Shown piece by piece: positions 25,555 through 34,881 of a stretch of DNA of 64,000 bases (within the stretch, counting starts at the first letter, position 1; every line of letters starts with the position of its first letter). The notes below the pieces were generated by a model. The model was not told where the DNA came from, did not search any database, and was given only the letters and a program-made list of their open reading frames with translations. The stretch covers positions 61,234 through 125,233 of the forward strand of contig SAQR01000012.1 in NCBI GenBank assembly GCA_004020365.1, written 5' to 3'. This DNA is from Mesorhizobium sp. (GTDB lineage: Bacteria > Pseudomonadota > Alphaproteobacteria > Rhizobiales > Rhizobiaceae). A program made the translations under genes and the position numbers.

Positions 25555-25586
25555 GGCGGCGTCAGGTAACTGGCGCCGCCTTTTTT
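25555..25586 (+). terminator. Rho-independent terminator of rpoH
   Basis: GGCGGCGTCAG and CTGGCGCCGCC pair (one G-U) around GTAA, directly followed by TTTTTT. It begins 27 bases after the rpoH stop. Confidence 0.9.
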
Positions 25587-25915
25587 ATGGGCCCTTGGAC
25601 TGCCGGAAGAACTGTCGGTTCCGCCGCGCCTTCGCGAACGCCGATCCGCTGCCAGCTCAATCATCGGTGTGATCAGCCTAGGCGGCCCGGCAACTCGCCA
25701 TCGCGTTCGCAAACGAACTCATTCATGGCGGTAATATAGCAATTTTCCCCAAGCCCAGGAAATTGCAACGCTGCAAGTTGTGACGGCAATATTCTGGCCG
25801 ACACGGGCATCCGCCGCCAGATTCCACAAGGCTTACGGCAGGCGGGCGCGACAATGAGCCGCCGCTGCTACGCTGGGCAGTTGAGTTTGTCTATTTAGGA
25901 GACGAAAGGGGCAGT
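25587..25915. other. Gene-free stretch (329 bp)
   Basis: No gene or strong repeat seen. The right end holds the ribosome binding site of the next gene (AGGAGACGAAAGGGG at 25897-25911). Confidence 0.5.
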
Positions 25916-26425
25916 ATGACAATTTCTCCGTTTCTCACCGCTCTCGGGTCCGCAGGTCCCCCAGCCGACCGAGCGGAAGACATGAACCTGTATGGATGGC
26001 TAGTTGGAAGTTGGGAAATGGACACGGTCCACTACCTCGACGACGGCACAATCCAGAAATGGGATGGAGAATGCCATTTTGGCTGGGTGCTCGAAGGCCG
26101 CGCGATTCAGGACGTTTGGATCAGGCCCAAGCGCCCTGCGCCGTCCACGATGTATGGCACGACTTTGCGCATCTTCGATCCTGGGATCGATGGCTGGCAC
26201 ATCATATGGAACGACCCGCTCAACCGAGATCACTCGCGCCAGATCGGGCGGGCCGAGGGTAAGGACATTGTCCAACTCGGCACTGACTCGCGCGGTCTGA
26301 AAACTCGATGGCGTTTCACTGAGATCACCGCCAACAGCTTCCATTGGATCGGCGAGGAAAGATCTTCCGAGAGCGACTCTTGGCAAATCACGTATGAACA
26401 TTTAGTCCGTCGAACAATTCCCTGA
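25916..26425 (+). CDS. Hypothetical protein, DUF1579-like beta-barrel
   Basis: 169 residues, cytoplasmic, no membrane segment. The sequence alternates hydrophobic strands rich in Trp (LVGSWEMDTVHYLDDGTIQKWDGECHFGWVLEGRAIQDVWIRP, GWHIIWNDPLNRDH, RWRFTEITANSFHWIGEE). This resembles DUF1579/lipocalin-like proteins in which a WxGSW-type start is followed by antiparallel strands, though the match is by eye. AGGAGACG lies upstream of the ATG. The flanking sequences are a gene-free stretch and a palindromic repeat, so it stands alone. Substrate unknown. Confidence 0.72.
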   Translation: MTISPFLTALGSAGPPADRAEDMNLYGWLVGSWEMDTVHYLDDGTIQKWDGECHFGWVLEGRAIQDVWIRPKRPAPSTMYGTTLRIFDPGIDGWHIIWNDPLNRDHSRQIGRAEGKDIVQLGTDSRGLKTRWRFTEITANSFHWIGEERSSESDSWQITYEHLVRRTIP

Positions 26426-26446
26426 AGCTAGCTGGCGTCTGCGCAG

Positions 26447-26620
26447 CCCCTCATCTGCCTGCCGGCATCTTCTCCCCGTAAACGGGGAGAAGGGGCTGGC
26501 CGCAACCTTAGATTGAATCTGCAGCGTTGGGAATTGGCGAAATTGTAGTGAAAGCGTCTTTCTCCCCGTCACTATACAGTCACTATACGGGGAGAAATGT
26601 CCGGCAGGACAATGAGGGGC
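26447..26620. repeat. Intergenic palindromic repeat pair (composite, 174 bp)
   Basis: The left part (CCCCTCATCTGCCTGCCGGC, then a hairpin of TTCTCCCCGT and ACGGGGAGAA) and the right part (TTTCTCCCCGT, ACGGGGAGAA, then TGTCCGGCAGGACAATGAGGGG) are inverted copies facing each other. The right hairpin contains a 10-base tandem duplication TCACTATACAGTCACTATAC. The copies end in CCCCTCAT / ATGAGGGG, giving terminal inverted repeats. It looks like a non-autonomous mobile palindrome. Confidence 0.7.
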
Positions 26621-26652
26621 GGCGCCGACTTCCCGGAATTGCCAGCGACCCC

Positions 26653-27588
26653 TCAAAGGCAATCGAGCGGAAACTTCAGATAGCGGCGGCCATTGGATTC
26701 CGGTTCCGGCAGACGTCCGCCATTCATGTTGACCTGCAGCGCGTGCAGGATCAGCCTCGGCATCGGCAACGTCCTGTCGCGCGCCTCGCGCAAGGCGACG
26801 AAATCGGCCTCCGTCCTGCAGGCGGCAACATGGGTGTTCCCATGTTTTTGTTCCGCGACCGTGCTCTCCCACAAGGGCTCGCGCCCTTCCGTCCGGTAGT
26901 CATGACCGACGAACAGACGTGTCTCGTCCGGCAGCGCGAGGATATTTTGGATCGAGCGCCAGAGTTGCGCGGCACTGCCGCCTGGAAAGTCGGCTCTTGC
27001 CGTGCCGCTGTCCGGCATGAACAGCGTGTCGTGGATGAAAGCGGCGTCGCCGATCACATAGGTGATCGAGGCCAGCGTGTGGCCCGGCGAAAAAAGCACC
27101 TTTGCCGGAATGCCGCCGACCGAAAAGGTCTCGCCGTCGGCGAACAGCCTGTTCCATTGAGACCCGTCGGCAGGAAAATCCGGCCAGTTGTAGATTGCCT
27201 TCCACAATTTCTGGACGTCGACGACCTTCTCGCCGATCGCCGTCGGCGCTCCTGTCTTCGTGCTGAGATAGTGTGCCGCGGAGAAATGGTCGGCATGCGG
27301 GTGGGTGTCGAGGATCCACTCGACTTCCAGCCCGTTCTCCCTAATGAAGTCGAGCAGGGCGTCGGCATTTTTCGTGGCAGTGGCGCCGCACCTCTCGTCG
27401 AAATCCAGCACCGGATCGATGATTGCGCACCGTCGCGTCTGCGGGTCGGTAACGACATACTGGATGGACCCGCTCGGCTCGTCGTAAAAGCCTGCCACCT
27501 GCAGCTTGGCCGATGATGCGTCCAATCCCGGCTCCCTCGACTCCACCCGGCAGGAATGGTTTTCCCTGCCGGGGTAAAAGAAGAGCAT
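26653..27588 (-). CDS. MBL-fold metallo-hydrolase, persulfide dioxygenase/Blh-like
   Basis: 311 residues from 27588. The metal-binding motif THPHADH (HxHxDH) lies near residue 100, further ligands in FSPGHTLASI and LFVGHDY. The N-terminal KLQVAGFYDEPSGSIQYVVTDP and AIIDPVLDFDERCG are those of Blh/ETHE1-type proteins, which oxidise glutathione persulfide or act in sulfide response. The start is uncertain: a TTG at 27524 has GAGGGAG at proper distance and would give a protein of the family's usual length, beginning MDASSAKLQ. No BigR-type regulator is next to it. Confidence 0.82.
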   Translation of the reverse strand: MLFFYPGRENHSCRVESREPGLDASSAKLQVAGFYDEPSGSIQYVVTDPQTRRCAIIDPVLDFDERCGATATKNADALLDFIRENGLEVEWILDTHPHADHFSAAHYLSTKTGAPTAIGEKVVDVQKLWKAIYNWPDFPADGSQWNRLFADGETFSVGGIPAKVLFSPGHTLASITYVIGDAAFIHDTLFMPDSGTARADFPGGSAAQLWRSIQNILALPDETRLFVGHDYRTEGREPLWESTVAEQKHGNTHVAACRTEADFVALREARDRTLPMPRLILHALQVNMNGGRLPEPESNGRRYLKFPLDCL

Positions 27589-27669
27589 GGTCGTTCGCCA
27601 GCGCCACGCCGTCAAGCACCGCATGCCTCGGCTGAGGCAAAAGGCCGAAAATCCTTCCGCCCCGCTCGC

Positions 27670-28329
27670 TCAGGCCGAGGGCTGCTTGGTCTTCCGCAGA
27701 TACGGCAGGATCGTCTCGAAGGCGCCGAAACGCTTGACCGCATCCTCGTTGGAAACGGCGGCGGTGATGATGACGTCCTCGCCCTGCTTCCAGTTCGCCG
27801 GCGTCGCCACCTGGTGCTTGGCGGTCAGCTGTATGGAATCGATCGCACGCAGGATCTCATCGAAGTTACGGCCGGTCGTCATCGGATAGGTGAGGACCAG
27901 CTTGATCTTCTTGTCGGGGCCGATGACGTAAACTGAACGCACCGTCGCGTTATCGGCGGGCGTGCGTCCCTCAGAGGTTTCGCCGGCACTGGCCGGCAGC
28001 ATCTCGTAAAGCTTGGCGACCTTGAGGTCTTTGTCGCCGATCAGCGGATAGTTCACCGATTGGCCGGTCGCCTTCTTGATATCATCCTGCCATTTGCCAT
28101 GGCTTTCGACCGGATCGACGGAAATGCCGATGATCTTGACGTTGCGTTTCTTGAACTCGCCTTCCAGCCCGGCCATCAGGCCGAGCTCGGTCGTGCAGAC
28201 CGGCGTGAAATTTTTCGGATGGCTGAAAAGCACCGCCCAGCCGTCACCGATCCATTCGTGGAAGTTGATAGTCCCTTGCGTGGTTTCGGCCGTGAAATCC
28301 GGCGCGGTATCGTTGATACGAAGACTCAT
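27670..28329 (-). CDS. 1-Cys peroxiredoxin (Prx6 type)
   Basis: 219 residues. The AhpC/TSA domain has the peroxidatic Cys in FTPVCTTELG (about residue 45) and the preceding SHPKNFTP; PDF near the start and Arg in TVRSVYVI complete the active site. The C-terminal dimerisation extension (IQLTAKHQVATPANWKQGEDVIITAAVSNEDA) is typical of Prx6-type enzymes, which use one catalytic Cys and an external thiol to reduce peroxides. The gene sits between a persulfide-type hydrolase and zapA, all on the minus strand, with about 190 bases to zapA. Confidence 0.92.
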   Translation of the reverse strand: MSLRINDTAPDFTAETTQGTINFHEWIGDGWAVLFSHPKNFTPVCTTELGLMAGLEGEFKKRNVKIIGISVDPVESHGKWQDDIKKATGQSVNYPLIGDKDLKVAKLYEMLPASAGETSEGRTPADNATVRSVYVIGPDKKIKLVLTYPMTTGRNFDEILRAIDSIQLTAKHQVATPANWKQGEDVIITAAVSNEDAVKRFGAFETILPYLRKTKQPSA

Positions 28330-28411
28330 GACGTGTCCCTACCCTGTGATTGCAGCCGGCATTGACCGGCGCTGCTTCTGCCTTTTTACCACTGCGGCGT
28401 CATCCTTCAAA

Positions 28412-28510
28412 CGCCTGTTGCGCCGGCCTCAAGGCCGGCGACGAAAACTTTTTCGCCTTTTGTCCTGAAAAGCAGTATTCCCGCCCATTGATGCCGTTGC
28501 AACAGGGGCG
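28412..28510 (-). ncRNA. Structured region downstream of zapA, candidate small RNA
   Basis: On the minus strand CGCCCCTGTTGC (28510-28499) can pair with GCAACAGGCG (28421-28412), closing about 78 bases that contain a GCCGGCC-TTGA-GGCCGGC-like hairpin (28422-28439) and a GGCGAAAA/TTTTCG pair. In many proteobacteria 6S RNA lies just after zapA, so this position is suggestive, but I could not match 6S consensus elements. It could equally be the 3' UTR of zapA. Confidence 0.3.
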
Positions 28511-28521
28511 CGATGGCAAGT

Positions 28522-28887
28522 CTAAGCCTTGTTCACCGCCAGCGTCGTCGCCAGATCTTCCATGCGCTGGGCGAGCGCGCCAAGCGCCTGGGTCAGCACC
28601 GAATCGTTCTTATCGGCCTTGGTCAGCGCGTCGTCACGCGTCTTGCGCAGCGTCAGCACTTCGCTTTCCATGCCCTTGACGCGTTTTTGCAGTTCCGAAA
28701 GCTCGTCCATGACCATGATGCCGGCCATTACGGTCAGCCGCTGGTCGCCGATTTCGCCGAATGAGTCTTTCAGATGCGAGACATAGCGGTCGAAGCGCTC
28801 GGCAAGGTCGATCAGATGCTCTTCCTGGCCCTCGTCGCAAGCCATGCGATACTGCTTGCCATCGATGGAAACCGTGACTTGTGCCAT
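28522..28887 (-). CDS. zapA: Cell division protein ZapA
   Basis: 121 residues. The N-terminal ZapA domain (QVTVSIDGKQYRMACDEGQEEHLIDLAERFDRYVSHLK) binds FtsZ and bundles its filaments; the MVMDELSELQKRVKGMESEVLTLRK helix forms the coiled-coil dimer. The short C-terminal extension (MEDLATTLAVNKA) is usual in alphaproteobacteria. Eleven bases separate it from the upstream coiled-coil gene at 28899, so they form one unit. Confidence 0.93.
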   Translation of the reverse strand: MAQVTVSIDGKQYRMACDEGQEEHLIDLAERFDRYVSHLKDSFGEIGDQRLTVMAGIMVMDELSELQKRVKGMESEVLTLRKTRDDALTKADKNDSVLTQALGALAQRMEDLATTLAVNKA

Positions 28888-28898
28888 TGGGCCAGCCC

Positions 28899-29171
28899 CT
28901 ATCTATCCAACACGGCACGGATGGTTTCCATGGCGGTCACCAGCCGACGCGACACTTCCTTGTTGGCGTCTTCCAGCCGTTCGGCGCGCGCTTCGGAATT
29001 GTCGAGTTCCTGCGCCAGCCGCGAGCGATCGGCGTTCATGCGCTGCACCTCCGCCTCGGCTTCCGTATAGTCGCGCTCGTGCTCGAGCTTGGCCGCGACG
29101 GCATTTTCCAGCCCCTCCATGGCCTTACCAAGCCTGGCGATGACTTCCTTGAGTGTCGTTTCCCCGGTCAT
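28899..29171 (-). CDS. DUF4164-type coiled-coil protein, ZapA partner candidate
   Basis: 90 residues, almost entirely one charged coiled coil (VIARLGKAMEGLENAVAAKLEHERDYTEAEAEVQRMNADRSRLAQELDNSEARAERL in outline), with no membrane segment. The family (DUF4164) is regularly encoded just before zapA in Rhizobiales. In gammaproteobacteria the analogous coiled-coil role belongs to ZapB, so this could be a functional equivalent; that is inference. Divergent from tkt over 304 bases. Confidence 0.8.
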   Translation of the reverse strand: MTGETTLKEVIARLGKAMEGLENAVAAKLEHERDYTEAEAEVQRMNADRSRLAQELDNSEARAERLEDANKEVSRRLVTAMETIRAVLDR

Positions 29172-29475
29172 GGCTCTCGTCCTGCGCCCTGCCCATCACC
29201 GAATCATCCACGTTCAGAACGCGTTATGTCTGAAACATTACCCGCCGTGTGAAGCCAACGTCAACAAAGCTCTCGCGACTGTCCCCTGCTAACGCTAATG
29301 TAAAGCCTTCAAGACCCTTCTGGCGCCATCAAAGACCGGCAAAAGCGCCGGCTTATTGACTAACAAGATCGGCAAAAGCGCGCCGGTTTATTGACTAAAA
29401 AGCCGCGCCTGCTATGTGTCGCGCAGCCTTTTCCAGGCTCTCCCAAGGCCCCCGAACCCCCACACTGGAGGAAGC
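29172..29475. other. Divergent promoter region zapA operon / tkt (304 bp)
   Basis: No gene seen. It holds the tandem repeat at 29334-29401, a CTGCTAACGCTAATGTAA stretch, and the tkt ribosome binding site GGAGGA at 29466-29471. Confidence 0.5.
29334..29401 (+). repeat. Tandem 33/35-bp repeat before tkt
   Basis: GAYCGGCAAAAGCGC(GC)CGGYTTATTGACTAAMAA occurs twice, end to end (29334-29366 and 29367-29401), with three substitutions and a two-base insertion. Each copy has a small dyad (CCGGC...GCCGG). It lies 75-142 bases before the tkt start, where a regulator or promoter would be expected. Confidence 0.7.
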
Positions 29476-31467
29476 ATGACCTCGCGTGAACGACATGACC
29501 GGATGGCCAATGCGATCCGTTTTCTTTCCATGGACGCCGTCGAGAAGGCCCAGTCCGGCCACCCCGGCTTGCCCATGGGCTGCGCCGACATCGCCACCGT
29601 GCTGTTCACGCGTTTCCTGAAATACGATGCGAAGAACCCGCATTGGCCCGATCGCGACCGTTTCATCCTGTCGGCCGGCCACGGTTCGATGCTGCTTTAT
29701 TCGCTGCTCTATCTGACCGGCTACGAGGACATCACCCTCGACCAGATCAAGCATTTCCGCCAAGTCGGGTCGAGGACGGCAGGCCATCCCGAATATGGCC
29801 ATGCCGCAGGCATCGAGACGACGACCGGCCCGCTCGGCCAGGGACTTGCCAATTCGGTCGGCTTCGCGCTCGGCGAGCGCATCATGAATGCCGCCTTCGG
29901 CAACGACCTCGTCGACCACTACACCTATGTTCTGGCCGGTGACGGCTGCCTGATGGAGGGCGTTTCCCAGGAAGCCATCGCGCTTGCAGGACATCTCAAG
30001 CTGAACAAGCTGATCGTCTTTTGGGACAACAACAACATCTCGATCGACGGCCCGGTTTCGCTGGCCGACAACACCGATCAGGTCGCCCGTTTCCAGGCGT
30101 CCGGCTGGAACGCCAGTCACATCGACGGCCAGGATCCGGAAGCGATCGCCTATGCCATCGAGGCGGCGCGTCATTCCGACAAGCCGACGATGATCGCCTG
30201 CAAGACGACGATCGGCTTCGGCGCGCCGACCAAGGCCGGCACCAACAAGGCGCACGGTTCGCCGCTCGGCACTGAGGAAATCGCCGGCGCCAGAAAATTC
30301 TTCGGCTGGGATTATCCGCCTTTCGAACTTCCTGCCGACATCCTCGATGCCTGGCGCGACGCCGGCATGGCTGGCATCAAGGCACGCACCGACTGGGAAG
30401 GCCGCCTGGCCAGGGCCGACGCCCAATTGCGCAGTGAATTCGAGCGCCGCATCAGCGGCGCGCTGCCGGCGAATTTCGATGCCGTCATCACCGACTACAA
30501 GAAGAAGCTCGCGGCAGACAAACCGAAGGTCGCCACCCGCAAATCGTCGGAAATGGCGCTCGAAATCATCAATGGCGCCGTGCCGGAAACCATCGGCGGC
30601 TCGGCCGACCTGACCGGCTCCAACAACACCAAGACCAGCCAGACCAAGAACATCACGGCAGACGATTACGGCCAACGCTACGTTCACTACGGCATCCGCG
30701 AGCACGGCATGGCCGCCGCGCTCAACGGACTGACACTGCATGGCGGCCTCATCGCCTATGGCGGCACGTTCATGTGCTTTTCCGACTATGCCCGTCCGTC
30801 AATGCGGCTCGCCTCGCTGATGGGCATCCGCTCGATCTTCGTCATGACCCACGATTCCATTGGTCTCGGCGAAGACGGCCCGACCCATCAACCGGTCGAG
30901 CATCTGGCCGCACTGCGCGCCATTCCGAACCACAATGTCTTCCGCCCGGCCGACGCGGTCGAGACCGCCGAATGCTGGCAGTTGGCCATCGAACAGGAAA
31001 AGACGCCTTCGACGCTGGCGCTGACCCGGCAGAACCTGGCGGCGGTGCGCAACGACTTCGTTGCGGAAAACCTCTGTCGCCAGGGCGCCTATGAGCTGGC
31101 CGCCGCCAGTGGCGATGCGGCGGTGACGATCTTCGCTTCGGGTTCCGAGGTCGAGATTGCGCTGGCGGCGCGCGAGGCATTGGAGAAGCACGGCCATCCG
31201 ACCCGCGTCGTCTCTGTGCCCTGCTTCGAATTGTTCGACAAGCAAAGTGCTGATTACCGCAAGAAGACGATCGGCAACGCGCCGATCAAGATCGCCATCG
31301 AAGCCGGCATCCGCCAGGGCTGGGATCATTTCATCGGCATCGACGGCATCTTCATCGGCATGACCGGCTTCGGCGCCTCTGGCACGATCGAACAGCTCTA
31401 TCCGCATTTCGGCATTACCGCCGAAGCGACGGTGAAGGCGGCGGAAGCCCGCCTGCACGGCGAATAA
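29476..31467 (+). CDS. tkt: Transketolase
   Basis: 663 residues, the full usual length. The N-terminal thiamine-diphosphate domain has [31 protein letters not shown] and the [13 protein letters not shown]...NN motif; the middle domain has [16 protein letters not shown] and the catalytic Glu; the C-terminal domain is complete. It transfers two-carbon units in the pentose phosphate pathway. GGAGGA precedes the ATG at 29476; an in-frame start at 29416 is unsupported. It leads a carbon cluster with gap, pgk and aldolase on the same strand, each with own spacing. Confidence 0.96.
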   Translation: MTSRERHDRMANAIRFLSMDAVEKAQSGHPGLPMGCADIATVLFTRFLKYDAKNPHWPDRDRFILSAGHGSMLLYSLLYLTGYEDITLDQIKHFRQVGSRTAGHPEYGHAAGIETTTGPLGQGLANSVGFALGERIMNAAFGNDLVDHYTYVLAGDGCLMEGVSQEAIALAGHLKLNKLIVFWDNNNISIDGPVSLADNTDQVARFQASGWNASHIDGQDPEAIAYAIEAARHSDKPTMIACKTTIGFGAPTKAGTNKAHGSPLGTEEIAGARKFFGWDYPPFELPADILDAWRDAGMAGIKARTDWEGRLARADAQLRSEFERRISGALPANFDAVITDYKKKLAADKPKVATRKSSEMALEIINGAVPETIGGSADLTGSNNTKTSQTKNITADDYGQRYVHYGIREHGMAAALNGLTLHGGLIAYGGTFMCFSDYARPSMRLASLMGIRSIFVMTHDSIGLGEDGPTHQPVEHLAALRAIPNHNVFRPADAVETAECWQLAIEQEKTPSTLALTRQNLAAVRNDFVAENLCRQGAYELAAASGDAAVTIFASGSEVEIALAAREALEKHGHPTRVVSVPCFELFDKQSADYRKKTIGNAPIKIAIEAGIRQGWDHFIGIDGIFIGMTGFGASGTIEQLYPHFGITAEATVKAAEARLHGE

Positions 31468-31626
31468 ATGTGCTGGTCTCCGGCGAAGCCCCACACATGG
31501 CGGTTTCGCCGGCAGCCGCGACCTAATGGACTTAAATCCAACCCATCGACGGCTGGATTCTTTGCCAGCCCGCCGTTATGAAGCTGCGGACTTGATCTTC
31601 GGCCTCCAACTCCCAGGGAGAGAAAA

Positions 31627-32637
31627 ATGACCGTCAGAGTTGCCATCAACGGATTCGGCCGCATCGGCCGCAACATCCTGCGCGCCATCCACGAATCCGG
31701 CCGCAAGGACATCGATGTCGTCGCCGTCAACGACCTCGGCCCGGTCGAGACCAATGCGCATCTGCTGCGCTACGACAGTGTGCATGGCCGCTTCCCGCAC
31801 GAAGTGACTGTCGACGGCGACCAGATCACCGTCGGCAGCGAAAAATTCAAGGTGACCGCGATCAAGGACCCGACGCAGCTGCCGTGGAAGGATCTCGGCA
31901 TCGACATCGCGCTCGAATGCACCGGCATCTTCACCGCCCGCGACAAGGCTGCCGCGCATCTGACCGCCGGCGCCAAGCGCGTCCTCGTCTCGGCGCCGGC
32001 CGAGGGCGCCGACCTCACCGTCGTCTATGGCATCAACCATGACAAGCTGACCAAGGACCACATTGTCATCTCGAATGCCTCCTGCACCACCAACTGCCTG
32101 GCGCCGCTGGCAGCCGTGCTGCATGAGGCCGTCGGCATCGAGAAGGGCATGATGACGACGATCCACTCCTACACCGGTGACCAGCCGACATTGGACACCA
32201 TGCACAAGGATCTCTACCGCGCCCGCGCCGCAGCGCTGTCGCAGATCCCGACCTCGACCGGTGCGGCCAAGGCGATCGGCCTGGTGCTGCCCGATCTGAA
32301 GGGCAAGCTCGACGGCATCTCCATTCGCGTGCCGACCCCGAACGTCTCGGTCGTCGATTTCAAGTTCATCGCCAAGCGTTCGACCACGGTGCAGGAAATC
32401 AACGAGGCGGTGATCGCCGCCTCCAACGGCAAGTTGAAGGGCGTTCTCGCCGTCACCCGTCATCCGAACGTGTCGATCGACTTCAACCACGATCCGCATT
32501 CCTCGATCATGGCGCTCGACCAGACCAAGGTCATGGACGGCAACTTCGTTTCGGTGCTGTCCTGGTACGACAATGAATGGGGTTTTTCCAACCGCATGGC
32601 CGACACCGCAGTCGCCTTCGGCAAGACCATCGCCTGA
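31627..32637 (+). CDS. gap: Glyceraldehyde-3-phosphate dehydrogenase
   Basis: 336 residues. NAD-binding Rossmann start VAINGFGRIGRN, catalytic Cys153 in SNASCTTNCLAP, His in the HSYTGDQ segment, and the C-terminal SWYDNEWGFSNRM. It converts glyceraldehyde 3-phosphate to 1,3-bisphosphoglycerate, the step before Pgk, whose gene follows after one antiporter gene. AGGGAGAG precedes the ATG. A terminator follows. Confidence 0.97.
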   Translation: MTVRVAINGFGRIGRNILRAIHESGRKDIDVVAVNDLGPVETNAHLLRYDSVHGRFPHEVTVDGDQITVGSEKFKVTAIKDPTQLPWKDLGIDIALECTGIFTARDKAAAHLTAGAKRVLVSAPAEGADLTVVYGINHDKLTKDHIVISNASCTTNCLAPLAAVLHEAVGIEKGMMTTIHSYTGDQPTLDTMHKDLYRARAAALSQIPTSTGAAKAIGLVLPDLKGKLDGISIRVPTPNVSVVDFKFIAKRSTTVQEINEAVIAASNGKLKGVLAVTRHPNVSIDFNHDPHSSIMALDQTKVMDGNFVSVLSWYDNEWGFSNRMADTAVAFGKTIA

Positions 32638-32663
32638 TCGCAGAACCATCTTCTTGCGACATG

Positions 32664-32695
32664 AAAACGCCCGGCCCTGTCCGGGCGTTTTGTTT
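32664..32695 (+). terminator. Rho-independent terminator of gap
   Basis: AAACGCCCGG and CCGGGCGTTT pair around CCCTGT, followed by TGTTT. It begins 27 bases after the gap stop. Confidence 0.85.
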
Positions 32696-32882
32696 AAGCC
32701 GTTCGCTCGCGTCCTTGTGTCGGCTGATCGCACGTCTTGGGAGATTGGCCTGAACGACCATCGCGCTCTGACGACGTTGGAGCGGCATAGGGCAAAAAAC
32801 ACCCTCACGCCTTGCACCGGTCATGTCTTCGCCTCACTCTCCCGTAAAGCGAGAGGAACACGAATTCGAGGGCAATTGGCGG

Positions 32883-34772
32883 ATGGAGCATGCGATCTAT
32901 CTCATGACGCTGGTCGGCGCCGCGCTCGTCGTCGCCGCCGCGTTTTCGAGCCTGATCGCCTTCCGCTTCGGCGCCCCCCTCCTGCTGCTGTTTCTCTGCA
33001 TTGGCCTGGCCACGGGGACCGACGGCCTCGGCATCCAGTTCGACAATGCGCAGCTGGCTTATTTTGCCGGCTCACTGGCGCTGGCGGTCATCCTGTTCGA
33101 TTCCGGTTTCGGCACACCGCTCAACGCCTTGCGCCAGGCGGCCGCACCGGCGCTGTCGCTGGCGACCATCGGCGTGCTTTTAACCACTGGCCTGTTCGGC
33201 GCCGTCGCCCATTATCTGCTCGATCTCAGCTGGCTGGAATCCTTCCTGCTCGGGGCCGCGGTCGCCTCGACCGACGCCGCAGCAGTGTTCTTCCTGTTAC
33301 GCGCCGGCGAGATCAATTTGCGCGAACGCGTGCGTTCCACGCTCGAGGTGGAATCCGGCACCAATGACCCGATCGCCATCTTCCTGACCATAAGCCTGGT
33401 CGAGATCATCGCCGCCAACGCCAGCCCCGAGGCCAGCGTGCTGGTTACCGACCTGGTCCTCGGATTCCTTTTCAACATGGGGCTTGGCGCCGTCGTCGGC
33501 ATTTTCGGCGGACTCGCCATCGTGCGGCTTGTCGACCGGCTCAATCTCGACCACGGGCTGCTGCCGATCTTCGTGCTGACGCTGTCGCTGATGGTGTTCG
33601 CCGCCGCCGGCGCCATTGGCGGCTCCGGCTTTCTGGCGGTCTATCTCGCCGGCCTCATTGCCGGCAATTCCGACATCCGCGCCGTCACCATCCTCAAGCG
33701 CTTCCAGGACGGCATGTCATGGCTGGCGCAGATCATCATGTTCCTGATCCTCGGCCTGTTTGCGACGCCCTCGCAATTTCCGGCAATCCTGCTGCCGGCG
33801 GTGCTGCTCGGCCTGTTCCTGATCTTCGTGGCGCGGCCGATCGCCGTCTGGCTTTGCCTGATGCCGTTTCGTCTGCCGCGTCCGGAAGTCGCCTTCGTCT
33901 CATGGGTGGGCCTGCGTGGCGCCGTATCGATCCTGCTCGCCATCACGCCGCTGCTTGGCGGCCTTGAGAATGGTCGCCTCATCTTCAACACCGCCTTCAT
34001 CGTCGTATTGGTATCGCTGGTCATCCAGGGTTGGACCGTCGGACCGCTGGCGCGCCGCCTCGGCCTGATCGTGCCGGCCCGCCTGGGTCCGCTGGACAAG
34101 GTCGAACTCGAATTGCCTGGCTCCGCCCATCACGAGTTGCTCGCCTATCGCGTAGCACCTGGCAGCCCGGTGGCGCGCGGCGAGCGCATTCCGCGCTGGG
34201 CGCGGCCTTCGCTGGTGTTGCGCGACGGGCGCTCGATGCGCTTCCAGGACATGGGCAGGCTCGCCGCCGGCGACCATGTCTACATCTTCGTGCCGGATCG
34301 CTATCCGGCGCTCCTCGACAAGCTGTTCGCCAGCCGCGCCGTGGTCGATCCCGAGGATGCCGACTTCTTCGGCGCCTTCCCCGTCGATCCGGCGCGCTCC
34401 GCCGCGGAACTGGAAGCCGCTTACGCGCCGGGCCTGACCGAAGAGGAACGCAAGCTGACCGTCGGCGACCTGGTGACGGCGCGGCTCGGCGGCCACGCCG
34501 AATATGCCGACCGCGTGCTGATCGGTCCAATCGAGCTGATCGTCCGCGACGTCGACGACAAGGGCAGGATCACCGGTCTCGGTCTTTCGCTGGAGCCGAC
34601 CGCGCCGGTGGCGCGGGTGCCGGTGTTCCTGAGCGCCGGCGAAATCGCCGACCGCATCGCTGCCTTTGTTCGCAATTGGCGCAAGCGGACCAAAAAGCCG
34701 GGTGCCGAGGCTCCAGTGGACGTGGACCCCGGTGCGCGGCCGGCGGTGGAAAAGGCAACCGGCGAGGGTTGA
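32883..34772 (+). CDS. NhaP2/CvrA-type cation/proton antiporter
   Basis: 629 residues from 32883; an in-frame ATG at 32823 adds 20 polar residues and cannot be excluded. Residues 1-400 form about 12-13 membrane segments of the CPA1 exchanger fold, with [14 protein letters not shown] and [13 protein letters not shown], where the ND pair is catalytic. The cytoplasmic part has a TrkA-C-like domain (about 430-510, [27 protein letters not shown]) and a CorC/HlyC-like end ([35 protein letters not shown]). This is the potassium/proton antiporter NhaP2 layout. It interrupts the gap-pgk pair, with which it has no metabolic link. Confidence 0.87.
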   Translation: MEHAIYLMTLVGAALVVAAAFSSLIAFRFGAPLLLLFLCIGLATGTDGLGIQFDNAQLAYFAGSLALAVILFDSGFGTPLNALRQAAAPALSLATIGVLLTTGLFGAVAHYLLDLSWLESFLLGAAVASTDAAAVFFLLRAGEINLRERVRSTLEVESGTNDPIAIFLTISLVEIIAANASPEASVLVTDLVLGFLFNMGLGAVVGIFGGLAIVRLVDRLNLDHGLLPIFVLTLSLMVFAAAGAIGGSGFLAVYLAGLIAGNSDIRAVTILKRFQDGMSWLAQIIMFLILGLFATPSQFPAILLPAVLLGLFLIFVARPIAVWLCLMPFRLPRPEVAFVSWVGLRGAVSILLAITPLLGGLENGRLIFNTAFIVVLVSLVIQGWTVGPLARRLGLIVPARLGPLDKVELELPGSAHHELLAYRVAPGSPVARGERIPRWARPSLVLRDGRSMRFQDMGRLAAGDHVYIFVPDRYPALLDKLFASRAVVDPEDADFFGAFPVDPARSAAELEAAYAPGLTEEERKLTVGDLVTARLGGHAEYADRVLIGPIELIVRDVDDKGRITGLGLSLEPTAPVARVPVFLSAGEIADRIAAFVRNWRKRTKKPGAEAPVDVDPGARPAVEKATGEG

Positions 34773-34881
34773 TGGCTCCCGACACGGGCGCTGGTCAAAT
34801 CTGTTGCGTAGCACCATTGCAGGTCTTGCATCGTCGTTGGCGCGGGTTAAGGTCCCGGCGTTTTTTGCGAAAGGGATCAGC

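Noticed and set aside
28412-28510. Firm call of 6S RNA
   Set aside because: Position after zapA is suggestive, but neither the central bubble nor consensus ends were recognisable by eye; kept only as a low-confidence structured region.
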